This document shows, piece by piece, positions 45,915 through 59,863 of a stretch of 64,000 bases of DNA. Within the stretch, counting starts at the first letter, position 1; each line of letters starts with the position of its first letter. The notes below the pieces were generated by a model. That model saw only the letters and a list, made by a program, of their open reading frames with translations, was not told the DNA's origin and did not search any database. The DNA comes from Strongylocentrotus purpuratus (Eukaryota; Echinodermata; Echinoidea; Camarodonta; Strongylocentrotidae), in the NCBI RefSeq assembly GCF_000002235.5, contig NW_022145609.1, positions 28,233,153 through 28,297,152 of the forward strand. Reading direction: 5' to 3'. The position numbers were made by a program, and so were the translations under genes.

Positions 45915-45943
45915 AGGTGGTCTGTATTATATACAGCCCACCT
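45915..45943. repeat. Hairpin at the end of repeat copy 4
   Basis: Arms aggtggtctgtat and atacagcccacct with a 3-base loop belong to the same family as the array at 44533-44794 and are preceded by the same aaggcaattttaac phrase. Confidence 0.85.
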
Positions 45944-46096
45944 GATAATAATGATTTCGTTTTTTCCAGGGAACCTACGGCCTGATATTCGATCCCTTAA
46001 TCCTTGGACAAAGAGTCAAGTGAATGAACCACTTTACCACAACACATATTTGTAGATATCCCCCTGTAAATGGTTGTCTCGTATGTTCTATCACAG

Positions 46097-46231
46097 GGGA
46101 TTTCCAGTGCGATTTTGATGAACCTGCATTGTGTGGTTTCACCCAAGATACAAGAGATGATCTGGAGTTTCTTCATCATAGTGGTTTGACTCCAACCGAA
46201 GGAACTGGACCTCATGGCGACCATACCTCAG
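46097..46231 (+). CDS. MAM 1, exon 1
   Basis: The acceptor is atcacag (AG at 46095-46096) and the donor is gtacac at 46232; the phase is 1 at both ends. It encodes F-Q-C-D-F-D...L-C-G-F-T-Q and ends G-D-H-T, the standard MAM opening with cysteines 1 and 2. Confidence 0.88.
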
Positions 46232-49200
46232 GTACACACCCACTAACTAAATCGATCTGCTAAAACAATTCCACTCCATCTAGGTCATTCGAAAACCAGA
46301 CAAATACTCCCTACCTTCTCTGGTACGTTGAAAGGGAGTAGTCTTGGAAACGCGCACCGTGGTAGTCGTAGATCTGTGGGGATGAATTACCACTGTCCTC
46401 CTTTGTTTATTGGTGTCCCGAAGAAAGAGGGAGAGAGAGAGAGAGAGAGAGAGAGTGATAGAGGAGGGGGGGGGGGGGGGTTGGGGTGGAGGGGAATCAA
46501 AGTTTGTTGTGTGTGCCCGTAATGGAGAGTGTGAAAGACGATAGTATAATGTAGTATGTCATAGTACACAAGAGACAGACTGCTAATCAGGAGTCAGTTC
46601 CCAATGTATATGGGCAATTCCACGGAGATTGTTCACTCGCCCAAAATAATAATTTTTCTATAACCCCATAAATATTTGTGTTACCATGACGAATTTCGAA
46701 TTTAACATTGGAGCTGAAAACACACTTTAATTGGCTTGGTATATAATATTAATAGGACTGAAACTGCATTAAAGAATTGTATTTTTCAATAAAAAAAGAA
46801 TCCCCAAATTGAGCGGCTTTTTTCCCCCAAAAATATATTTAGGTCTCATTATTTATAAGTACTTCAGATATAATTGTTGGTAGCAAATTGTGATAAATGA
46901 AACCAAAGATTATTTTAACGCAAAGAACTGATATAGAGGTCTTTAATGATAAAGACCGGTAGTGGTAAAATTGCGGTTGAAGGGTTTTGGTATTATTGGT
47001 AATAAGAGCTTCCATTTAATTTTTTGAGAGGGGGGCGTTTCCAAAACTGGTCTTTACCTTTAAAGAGTGGACAAATGAGTCATGTCCGTTGCGCAAAACC
47101 TGTCATGTCAGCTACGCTACTTGTCTTTCTTTAGCTCTGACAACGAAAAATGTAATCTTAAAGTTTTACAACAGGTATTTATATTTAGAATCGGATTATA
47201 ACAATCTAATACTCCCTTTAAGACTCATTGAACCTTACATATTTACAAACTATTCAGAAGTGCAAAATGTCCCTTGTCCTTTCTCTGTCATGTCCGTTAC
47301 ATTTACAAAGAGTTCATAGGGCGAAGGTTACACTCCTGTTTTTGAAAGCATACAGTACATGAATGTAATTATAAATACATTGTGTATTATCCTGTAGTCC
47401 TTTTTGCTTATGTACTTCTTCCTTACTTTCTAAATGTTATAATTGCTATTAAACAATCCTGTGGTTAGGGTTAGGGTACTAAATACTATATGCAATTTTA
47501 AATGGCGTCGATGGAATCGTTGTCTTTATTGGCGGCTGGAGTGGATCGGAGGATTGATACCCGAGTAACATGTACTTGATTGCGTTCCTGGTGCTCCAAT
47601 TCTTACTTGCGTAACTCCGTCTTGTTACTTTTTAATATTTGTATAACATAATATTTTTGCTCTGCAACTAAGATATAGTGGATAGCACGAGAAAGTCTTT
47701 ACCACTATGAGGTCCCTAATATTATTGATCTTTTTGTTCAGTTTTTAGTTTTAGGTGCTGAAAAAATAAAGCAAATCAGAAGAGACTCGTTAATTTCTCC
47801 TTATACTACTGATACCGCAGGTTTCGGACATTATATGTACCTTGAAGCAACAGGTGCAACGTTCGGGTCCACTGCCCGCCTCATATCTCCTCGCTTCAAT
47901 GGTAGCAGTGGTGATGATGATGATGAGGGGACCAACGGTGTGAAGGTCACCTTCTGGGTTCATAAGAATGGGCAGGAGATGGGAAACCTTCGTTGTTTTC
48001 TTATGAATGCAACCACGGATACATCCACAGCGACTACGAACACCACCACTACAATGCAACAAATACTAGAAGTCCCTGGTGTACTCGGGACCGAATGGGT
48101 GAAGAGAAATGTGACGATTCCTAGACCATCAACAGATTTTCATGTACGTCGCTTGATTTTTCTTTTGGTTGTAATGCTATCATTTTAACTTAATACCTTC
48201 AGAGTTATGAGAAAGGAGCGAGAGTGAAAAGTCCAGAGGTGAAAGTATTTGAGTGTATCCCTTTTGAATGGGGAAGCCCCCGATCGTTTGAACACGTTCA
48301 TTTCAGTGTGGGTTTCGCATTTGAAAGAAAAAGTTGTGGTTTCGAATTTGGAAAGACATAAGTGATCAGTGCGGGGCTTTACCAAGATTCCTCATGCTAC
48401 CCAATGGAAATTTAGAATGAAGGGAAGTGAGAGTATGTTACAGTAGGAGTCTGTCTAGAAAAACGGGGTGGATGTTAGATAATGTGAAACAATATAGTGA
48501 AATGTATTATTGCCAAAAATTACCCTTTAGCTTTATTGTCCGTTTCCGTTTTGTTTTACGAATAGGTGTACTCGACACTAAAAAGAAGAAGCTAGTTTTA
48601 ATCTTTCGATTTGACTGAATGATTTTGCTTGAATTATTTAAATGCTTAGTTCTAAACGCAATGATAATGAAGTGTAGAATCCTGCTTGGAATGGAATCAT
48701 GAAAACAAACAACAACTTAATAAGCGTCTTTCTGGCACTCAGTAGACGATTCATAATATCAATTTCCCTCATTTTCTAAATATATATTGACTAAAGTCCC
48801 CCATGAATCACATGCTCTTAGCAACATTATGAAACAAAAATATAAAAAAAGGGTTTGGTGAAAGAAGGGATGTATTCATGTGAATTAAGTTCTAGCGTCT
48901 TCGAAATTGTTTCATAACCGACAGATCGTTTTCGAAGCAACATGTGGAGCATCTGCAGCTAGTGATATCGCTATTGATGACGTCACTGTGAATGATGACG
49001 TCATTCCAGGTCAGAATAAAAACTCTTCTATATATATATATAATTCTAACACTGCAATGAGATAAAACAAATACAGACCGTAAAACAGAGTAGCATGACA
49101 ATTTTTTTTAATTGTTTAAATATGTTATAAATGATCAATAATGGGCGTTTGTATTATTTTCTAGATTAAATAAAAAATTGAGCTTTCTAATTCTTTTAAT

Positions 49201-52200
49201 AATATGTAAGCTTGGACAAGTACAAATGTCCCCTGAAAGTATTGCTCTTTACATGCCCTTATGTTCAAAATATAGTGAGAAATAGCTGAATAGCTTTGAC
49301 CAAATATTTCTTTTAATGTTATATTTTTTTTCAGAACCAGCACCTATTGAAGAGTTCAACTGTACTTTTGAGGCTGCAGGCCTTTGTGTATTTTCTCAAG
49401 ATGGAACCGACCAGTTCAATCTAGTCAAATACCATGCTGCTGAAAATCCAAATCCATTTGCTATGAATAGAGATCACACATTTAGCAATGGCACAGGTAA
49501 CACCAAACCTTACTCTACTCCACCATTTTCAATACTGTCTTACATTTCATGCTTTTTAAAAAACACATTACAATTATGGGCTAAAATACATTTCTGAACT
49601 AGAAATAGCTGAAACCCAACAAATCCTATAGCGCTACGAAGAAGGCAATTGCCAGTAAAAACGAAGGGGAAAAAAATCCCCAATAATTATTTTTTAATTA
49701 TATCATAGAATGTGCAGTCCACCTAGAATTGGGTCAAGTCAAAGTAAAATGCGGAAATAGATTTTCGTCCTCAACATTGAATTTTCATTTTGATATGAGG
49801 ATGGGTTGTCTTTTGCATGCCATTCATTACGTAATCTTTGTACGAATGGGGCGTCAGTGTCGGAGGCGGTGCTCGGGTAGGGGAGCACTTTGTCAAGTAC
49901 ACCAAAAGTATGTCTCGTTTTATTACTGGTAAATGTCCTTATTCAAATATGAAAAATGCCCCTTTTTCTATTGAGTACATTTTCCCTTCTTTTGCCCCTA
50001 TACAAAGCTAACAAATGCCCCTTTTTAGTTGAAAAGTGTCCCCTTTTATCCGAGTGCCCTTTTTCTTCAAATCTATTAAGTGCCCCTTTCTCAAATGCGA
50101 TAAGGTCAACTTGTTTTCTGCCACTTTTCCCTATATTTCCAATTTTCACAAAATGTGCACTTTTACAGTCATCTCTATATAGAGAGCCAAATCTTTTCTT
50201 GACAAAATAGGAGATGCTTTGTGTAATAACTGGTATCGTATTGTTTCACCACAGTGTAAGGCAGTGGGACCGGGGGCATGTGCACAATGCCCCAAGTTTC
50301 ATAAGAGTAAACACTGTCCCTTTAATAAAAACAATGGTGCTCGTTTTCGATGCTATCAATTGCTTCTGATGTAAATGGGTCATTTTGATACGAGTAGTGT
50401 GTCCATTATACAGTAAAACGTGGGCCCTTTTAATAAACTACCTTCTTTTCAACTAATAAAAAAGGCACGTTCGAACCCATCCTTTAAACTGCACGCCCTA
50501 TTTAACTTCATCGCATAGCGAGGCTATCATGGGCCCTTTTGCAAGCATATAAAATTGTAGAGGCGCGATAGCTTAGTCGGTAGAGCAGTGGTCTCGTATC
50601 CGGTGACCCGGGTTCGAAACCAAGGCGATGCGCTAGGGCCCTTTGGTAAGGCATTAGTCTTCATTATCAGGTCCCTCGGAAAGGACCTACAGCCGTCGGC
50701 CGTCTGGTTGCTTACTTACAAGCATTTATGCTTTCTTAGCAGTCAGGTAAAATAACCAACCAACCAATTTAGACAATTATTAAGGAATTTTCGGGGCAAA
50801 TGCTGACTGCAAAGATCGGTAGCAATGCAAACACATGAATAATCATTATTTTGCTTGGCAATGCTTGCTTCTTTAGCTCGCAAATGAATCTTCAGACCAA
50901 CAACTATGATGCGGAAGCTTTACCTTGAAAACGTAAAAAGTGTAACGTTAAAGAGAGGAACAAGAAAATGCTGAACACATACCTGACAATGAATTGATTA
51001 ATTGACAGGATGTAGGAATATTCAAATTTCTATTTAAAACAATGCTTACATTACGATTGTACGTGTCCCTTTTTTCTTTCTTTCAAACACGGTAGCTTTT
51101 CGTTGTTGCCCCCTCTTTGTATCATTTGTCATTCGTGTCCATAGGGTTCACGGTTTACCTTTGTTTTAACAGGGCAATACTTGTCAGTCGATGCGTATAG
51201 CCGCTTTGGGTGGGGATGGCGTCGTACACCATCGAGACATTCAGCAGGGCAGGTTGCTCGTCTTGTATCACCCATGTTAGCTCCCGTGAATGAAGGCGAA
51301 GACCCAGCATGTCTTCTATTCTGGTACCACATGCATGGAGGGGATGGTGTGGGTCAGATCAGGGTCTACGTCAAGAATGAATCCTCAGAGGAGTTAGGTG
51401 ATCCGCAATGGCTCCTTGGCGGTGAACGAGGGAACGTTTGGCGCGCTGCTGAAATCAGAATTGAACAACTTCTTAAATTTCAGGTAAATAATATACAGAT
51501 GATGATGTTGTTGTTGTTGTTGGAGGTGATGGTGTGGATCAGATCAAGGTCTATGTCAAGAATGAAACCTCAGAGGAGTTAGGTGATCCGCAATGGCTCC
51601 TTAGCGATGAACGAGGGCACGTGTGGCGCGCTGCTGAAATCAGGATTGAACAACTTCTTAAATTTCAGGTAAATAATATGCAGATGATGTTGTTGTTGTT
51701 GTTGGGTTTATCGGTGCTATCCATCGATTCCGATGATTCCCGCCAGGCTGTGTGTGAGGGCGTCTTGCTCTCACTTCTGCTGCTCTACGTTTCTGTGATT
51801 CTGATACTTGCCCGGTGTGTGAGATAAAGATTTACCTTGACCGTTGTTATTGAAAAGCTATCATGTGATACTCTATAGTATTAATGACTGCTTTGAGAGA
51901 AATAGTTGTTTTTATACGCTCAAGGAAAGGTTAGAATTGTGCTATTGCCCCGAGGCGTGCCGAGGGCAATAGCCCAATTGTAACCTTCCCGAGAGCGTAT
52001 AAAAACAACTATTTCTCGAATATTAAAGCAGTCATTAATACTTTTATATGCCGAAAACAAAAGAGGCAACTAATGACACCACCTTTGCCTTTCTCTAGTT
52101 TATCTGCACGGTTGTTTTTAATGAGTGTATCTTTGAGAGTAGACTAGATCTAGATTCTAGTCTAAGCAAGATTTTTTTACAATTTTGGGGGTGGACCGGC

Positions 52201-55200
52201 CCTGTGGGGAATAGAGAGAAGAACCTGCGCTTTCATATGACACCTCACTTATTGAGTATCACCTTCAGGATCACAACAGATAAAGGTTTGAATCTCGAAT
52301 TGGAAAAAAAAAATTGACTTTTTTGCATGGTCGCGCAATGCACGTAGACTGCATAGAGACTGCATTGCGTGTAATCTTTAAGGGAAGAATATAGCACACA
52401 ACATCGGGTGCGCGATCAGACACCATGACAACTAGATCTATTTTCGTCTATTATATGTCTATGCTGCATGGTACTCCATTTTCAGCAACTAAACTAACAT
52501 GTTTATGGATAATTTCACGTACCCTTTTTGTTGTTCTTGCTGTCAGCGAGTCTTGCATTTGATAAGTTGAAAACTTGGGACAGTTTCTTTAGCCATTTTT
52601 GTCTTGTTTGGAATTGTCTTGTCTTGTATGAAAATACCGACCAATTCTTCGCACACGTACGGTATCCTCGATCGCTCAAACCATTTTTTAACATGTAAAC
52701 CTATGGGGTAACCATGGAGACTGAACTATTTTCCCGGTAACCATGGTTACTGGGATTTTAGAACTGTTTTAACCATGGTTACTGGGAATTTTACAGAAAT
52801 AGTTAAAGTTTATGAATGCAATTTCGACCAATCAGATGGCTGGATTTCTTAAGTGAGGTATATAAAACATCTTGTTATACATGTGTTCGCACAAAAGTCC
52901 AATATAACATGTTTTTAATGTTATTTTAATGTTATACCGCGCTCGAAAATGAATTAGTATTCCCATCAGTCTTCTACGTGCGTACCCTTAGGTTGCATTC
53001 TCATAGTGGAGCACGTAGTAGATCACAGCAAGACTACATGAAACTCATCAAGACGGTTGTTGACTAGAGAATAAAACGAGGCATAAGATCGAAATACCCT
53101 TATTTATATCTAAAATATATTGAATACATATCGGTGTTTAATGAAGCATTATATTCGCCTCCAAATTCTGCATTACCCTCGTACAATTACTCCCACCTGT
53201 CCTTCTGCCTCGATCAAATATAACATCACTTGGAGAAAATCTGAATGGGTCGGTTCACAAATATTTATATAATATTGAATGGTTTGATATAAAGGTAAAT
53301 CCCACGCGCTCATGAGCATATTTCACGCCGGAACGACTAGCGAAATATTTTCAAGACAAGTGCGATATCATACACATATGATATGAATGTTCTGGAGTTC
53401 AATATAACAAAAAATATGAACGGGCAAATTCAGAATTTTCATCTGGGCCTCAAGCGGAGGTAATAGCAGTACGGGAGTAATTCTGAATTGGGAGACGCTT
53501 AGGTTATAAACTGGACTTGCAGCTTAGGAGTGCCGGTTAGGTGTACACTTTTGAAATAACCAATGGCACAGTCGGAAAATTGTCATATCATCTTCGAGGA
53601 ACCGTCTATTTGTAACTTTTTTTGTTACCTAGTATACTTTGATTACAAATTTACATTATCACTATTACTATCAGAGTCTTTGGTCGCTCGCTTCGCTCAC
53701 AAATAAAGTTAACTTGGAAAAAAAGAAGTCAGTAATCTGGTGAAAGACAAAACAGATTAATGAAATGGACAAAACGTGTCGTGTATAACTTATTGAAAAT
53801 GTGAACCCTAAATTAAAGGAGCCATATATTTATGATATGTCTAATTGTGTAAATCAACTCTAATACAGTATCCCAATTCGCTTTTTTTCCCTTAGATTAT
53901 CTTCGAATTTACGGCTGGAAACTTGGAGAATATTGCTATCGATGATGTGAGCTTATCACGCTATGAATGTCCTGGAGAACGTGAGTATATAACGAAACGA
54001 ATACAGAGATATCTGGTAATTGTTGCTACAGGGCTTTCTTTCTAATTCATCACAAGTAATTCAACATATATCACTTCTTTCACTTTTGTGCAAAAAGTGG
54101 GCTAAGAAGATGAACGAAAACCTAAGTTGTGAGAGATGTAGGAATGCAAGAGATGGAAGAGATTAAGAGTTGTAGGAATGCAAGTGGTGTAAGAGATTAA
54201 GAGCTGTAGAAATGCAGGAGATGGAAGAGATTAAGAACTGTAAGAATGCAAGAGGCGTAAGAGATTAAGAGCTGTAGAAATGCAAGATATTGAAGAGATT
54301 AAAAGCTGTAGAACTGCAAGAGATGGACGAGATTAGGAGCTGTAGAACTGCAATAGATGGACGAGATTAGGAGCTGTAGAAATGCAAGAGATGGAAGAGA
54401 TTATGAGTTGTGGGAATGCAAGAGATTGACGAGATTAAGAGCTGTAGAAATGCAAGAGATGGAAGAGATTAGGAGCTGAAGAAATGCAAGAGATGGAAGA
54501 AATTAAGAGTCGTAGGAATGCAAGAGATGGACGAGATTAAGAGTTGTAGGAACGCAAGAGATGGACGACATTAAGAGTTGAAGGAATGCAAGAGATTGAC
54601 GAGATTAAGAGTTGTAAGAATGCCGGAGATGTACGAGATTAAGAGCTGTAGGTATGCAAGAGATGTACGAGATTAAGAGCTGTAAGGTATGCAAGAGATG
54701 GAAGAGATTAAGAGCTGTAGGAATGCAAGAGATGGAAGAGATTAAGAGTAGTAGGAATGCAGGAGAGTGAAGATATTAAGAGTTATAAGAATGCAGGAGA
54801 TTACGAGCTGTATATAGGAATGCAAGAGATGGAAGAGATTATGAGTTCTAGGAATGCAAGGGATGCACGAGATTAAGAGTTGTAGGAATGCAAGGGATGT
54901 ACGAGATTAAGAGTTGTAGGAATGCAGGAGAGTGAAGATATTAAGAGTTGAAGGAATGCAAGAGATGAAAGAGATTAAGAGTTGTAAGAATGTAGGAGAT
55001 GGGAGTGATTAAGAGCTGTAAGAATGCAAGAGATGTACGAGATTAAGAGCCGTAGGTATGCAAGAGATGTACGAGATTAAGAGTTGTAGGAATGCAAGGG
55101 ATGTACGAGATTAAGAGCTGTATGAATGCAAGAGATGTAAGAGATTAAGGGCTGTAAGAATGCAAGAGATGGAATAGATTAAGAGTTGTAAGAATGCAAG

Positions 55201-58200
55201 GGATGTACGAGATTAAGAGCTGTATGAATGCAAGAGATGTAAGAGATTAAGAGTTGTAGGAATGCAAGAGTTGGAAGAGATTATGAGTTGTGGGAATGCA
55301 AGAGATGGACGAGATTAAGAGCTGTAGAAATGCAAGAGATGGAAGAGATTAGGAGCTGTAGAAATGCAAGAGATGGAAGAGATTATGAGTTGTATAAATG
55401 CAAGAGATGATAGAGATTAAGAGTTGTAGGAATGCAAGAGATGGACGAGATTAAGAGTTGTAGGAATGCAAGAGATGAAAGAGACTAAGAGTTGTAAGAA
55501 TGCCGGAGATGTACGAGATTAAGAGCTGTAGGTATGCAAGAGATGGACGAGATTAGGAGCTGTAGAACTGCAAGAGATGGACGAGATTAGGAGCTGTAGA
55601 ATTGCAAGAGATGGTAGAGATTATGAGTTGTGGGAATGCAAGAGATTGACGAGATTAAGAGCTGTAGAAATGCAAGAGATGGAAGAGATTAGGAGCTGTA
55701 GAAATGCAAGAGATGGAAGAAATTATGAGTCGTAGGAATGCAAGAGATGTACGAGATTAAGAGCTGTAAGGTATGCAAGAGATGGAAAAGATTAAGAGCT
55801 GTAGGAATGCAAGAGATGGAAGAGATTAAGAGTTGTAGGAATGCAGGAGAGTGAAGATATTAAGAGTTATAAGAATGCAGGAGATTGCGAGCTGTATATA
55901 GGAATGCAAGAGATGGAAGAGATTATGAGTTGTGGGAATGCAAAATATGGACGAGATTAAGAGCTGTAGAAATGCAAGAGATGGAAGAGATTAGGAGCTG
56001 TAGAAATGCAAGAGATGGAAGAGATTATGAGTTGTATAAATGCAAGAGATGGAGAAGATTGAGAGCTGTAGAAAATTTATGCAAGAGATGGAAGATATTA
56101 TGAGCTGTAGAAATGCAAGAGATGATAGAGATTAAGAGCTGTAGGAATGCAAGAGATGGAAGAGATTAAGAGTTGTAGGAATGCAGGAGAGTGAAGATAT
56201 TAAGAGTTATGAAGTGTAAATGCATAAATCAACGAATCGACCAGCTGTCATCAGATCTTAAGAAAGTCCAACATGCAGTTGAAGCTATTCTCGATGCTCC
56301 TAAGAATGTCAAGACCAACCCCTCCCCCAAGAAGCAGCGGAGAACCCCACCACCCGCCCAGAAGTCAGATCGTCAACAAGATCAGATATCATCGGCCGCT
56401 TTTCAGTCTCAATGCATGTATCCACCGCAACCCCCTCCTCCTCATCAACGTATGCAGTTTGTCCCGCCCACTTCAGACTTCCCAGCACCCCTCCCTCAAC
56501 GTAGACTGAACCCACAATTGGACCAATCCCGTTACCAGCCGCTTCTACAACCCCCTTCGCGTCCTATGCAACCACCTCCGAATGAACCGACAATCAACCA
56601 CCATCATCCCAGACCATCTACATTCTTTAACCATGACCTCTACCAGAATCAAGGTTTCGCATTTTTCCCCTCTCCATACAACCAGAGCCAACGCCGCTCC
56701 TACGCTTCAGTAGCAGCCCCGCCCACCTTTTACAACTACGCTTCAGCGAGCTGCACTTATTGCGGCGAACTCAACCATCGTGAACATAAATGCAAACATG
56801 GTGTCCAGCTTCAATGCCGACGATGCTTACAATACGGACACAAAGAAAAAATGTGCCATTACTAGGTTGCAGGCCAGGAAGAGTGTGCCTGTGAAAGCGA
56901 AGTATCTTTGAAGCAAAGTGATTTACTTTCATTTCCTAATGAGCATGACAAGTGTGCTAGTAAACTCTCCAAAGTAAAAGGATTAAAAATTGGTCATCTA
57001 AATGTTCGAAGTCTACATGGGAAGATAGACGAAATTCGTTTTCTGACCTCTAAGATCAATCTTGATATATTATGTCTTACTGAGACATGGTTGCATGACA
57101 TGATAGATGATAGCGTAGTTAAAATTGATGGTTATCACTTAATAAGAAGAGACAGGAATAACAGCACTAGAGGAGGTGGTGTCTGTATATATGTTCGTAA
57201 TATCATTGTTTTTTCAGAAAGATATAACTTGTTAAGTATTAACGTAGAGGCCACTTGGATTGAATTATCATTGAAATCTGATAAACTTATCATTGGGTGT
57301 TTATATAGACCACCGAATTCTGACTCTTCTTATTTTGATAATATGCTGAATATTTTTGAGAAAGTAGCATCTGAAGATAAGGACCTAGTTATATTGGGTG
57401 ATTTTAATTATGATTATAAGTTTGATGCTGCAAGTTTTAGTGATAATCCTGTTAATATGATTGAAAATCTCTTCTCATTAACACAATTGATCCATAAACC
57501 CACCAGGGTTACAGGCACCTCTTCTAAATGTTTAGACCATATTCTTACTTCTGTACCAGATAAGCATATACTAAGTGACGTAGCTAAGATATCCTTAAGT
57601 GATCATTACTTTATATACACATGTATAAATGTCAACAATACTTCTAAGAATGTTCATAATGTAGTACGATTTAGAGACTATAAGAATTTTAACGAGAATG
57701 CTTTTATTGATGATTTAAAACATTCTGACGTACTTAATAATAATTGTACTTTTTGTATTCCCCTACGAGAAAAGTGGGTTGAATGGAAACAGGCTTTTTT
57801 AAATTGTTGTAACAAACATGCTCCTGTAAAAGAATGTCGGGTTAAAACTAGGCACTGCCCATGGATAAATTCTAATATTATTAAACTCATTTATAAAAGA
57901 GACTACTTAAAGAAAAAATATGATAGACTAAAAATTCCATATCTATTGACTGAATATCGAAATCTCAGGAATTCAGTCACCAAGCTCATACGAAAAGAGA
58001 AGAGAAAATATTTTGATTCAGTATCCGAGAGATACAGTAATGATAGTAAGAAGTTATGGAAGGAGTTAAGCAAAATTACTGGAAGGGGGAAAAAAGACTC
58101 TGTTTTACCATCTGATTTAGACAGTAATAAATTGAACGATTATTTTGTAAATATTGGTAAAAAGATTTCAGAAACTTTCAGTAATCACGATTTATCATGG

Positions 58201-59818
58201 AACCACCCTGAAAGTATACATACCTTTGTCTTGAAATCAATTAGTCCCGGGAAAACTAAACATAGTCTCTCTCTATTGTCGAAAGAGAGTAGCCTTGATA
58301 TCTTAGAATTTGATAGAAAATTACTTCAAATCTCAGCTCCTTATATTAATATTTCTCTTAATTGTCTTTTTAATGAAAGTTTATATTGTGGATTTTTACC
58401 TAATGATTGGAAATTGGCCAGAACTACGCCTGTTTATAAAGGTAAAGGCGATAAAAATAATATTTCAAATTATAGACCCATCTCAGTTGTATGTCATATT
58501 GCTAAACTGCTTGAAAAGGAAGTTCAGTCTCAATTTTTATCTTACTTGCAGACTAATCATCTTATTAATGTTGACCAATATGCTTTTTTACCAAATCATT
58601 CAACGAATACATGTTTACATAGAGTCATTGATGACTGGTATGAATCTTTTAATGAAAAGGAAAAAGTTGGTGCATGTTTTCTTGATATTTCTAAATGTTT
58701 TGATTGTATTGACCATGAACTTTTGTTGTCCAAATTGAATAAGTATGGTATTTTAAATACTGAACTTAAATGGTTTTCTAGCTTTTTATCTGGTCGGAAA
58801 CAAGCAGTTTATTGTCATGGTAAACTGTCCGAAACTCAGGACATAACTATAGGAATTCCTCAGGGGAGTATTTTAGGCCCCTCACTCTTTCTTGTTTTTA
58901 TAAATGATATAACTGATTGCTTACGATTAAGTACATGTAATATATACGCTGATGATGTTGTCTTATATGTTTCTGATATGGATATTAATGTCATTACATC
59001 TAAGCTCCAAGCAGATTTGTATGCTATAAATGAATGGTATTGTAAAAATAGATTACGTATTAATACTAATAAGAGTAATATTATGCTGTTGAGTAGTAAC
59101 ACACGAGGTAACGATGAATTAAGTCTGAAGGTACATATTGATACTGAAACAATAGAACAAGTAAGAAGTATCAGATATTTAGGGATTGAAATTGATGATA
59201 GATTATCTTGGGATATCCACATTAAATCTCTTACCAAATCATTAAGTTATAAGATTTTTACTTTGAGAAAGCTCAGTAAATTTTTAAGCTCTTCCATTTT
59301 AAATAAAATATACAAATGTACCATACAGCCAATCTTAGATTATTCTTGTTCCGTATGGGGAAACTGTTCTTTACAAAACAGAAATTTTCTTTTAAGACTG
59401 CAAAAAAGAGCTGCACGTATTGTCGTAGGGAATTTTGATTATAATGTAAATAGCTTGAGTATAATAAATTCATTAAAATGGCAATCCATTGACACTAGAC
59501 GGGACTATTTTTTATCATGTATAATGTACAACCGTATTCATGGAAAAGCCCCAGTACGATTATGCAATGAAGTGGAAATGGTTTTTGATAGACATGGTTT
59601 TAACACTAGACTTGCCAATACGCTGAATGTTGTTTTACCTAAGCCTAATATTGAATGTTTTAAGAATTGTTTTAGATACGCTGGAGGTAAAATCTGGAAT
59701 AGTCTACCTTCTGCTTTTCAAAACGCTAAATCTATCGATGTTTTTAAACGTATGTACAAGGACAAATTTTTTAAACCTGTGTAATACAATGCCGATTCAT
59801 TTACTGCTTTGACATGGC

Positions 59819-59863
<45 letters not shown>

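Larger units (their letters stand above)
44985..45943. repeat. Diverged copy 4 without the tRNA-like part
   Basis: It contains the CRE-like sites, aatatgcaaatt, the two CG tracts and the gttatcttgttaacaaaaaa tail phrase, but begins after the tRNA-like module. It is preceded by taggtgggctg (about 44960) and ends with cagcccacct (45934-45943), an inverted pair that may mark the ends of the repeat. Confidence 0.7.
51484..53895 (+). other. Intron 5 of the MAM gene
   Basis: It contains a partial duplicate of the preceding exon (51522-51668), a foldback element (51868-52050) and a palindrome (52733-52754). The remainder is non-coding. Confidence 0.75.

Noticed and set aside
45966..46096. Possible extra MAM exon beginning after ttttttccag at 45976
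   Set aside because: None of the frames gives MAM-like sequence or a good donor before exon 1.
47463..47480. Telomere-like ttaggg repeat
   Set aside because: Only about two units are present, consistent with chance.
48978..49003. Two CRE palindromes in MAM 1 exon 3 as regulatory sites
   Set aside because: They arise from Asp-Asp-Val codons that the MAM motif requires.
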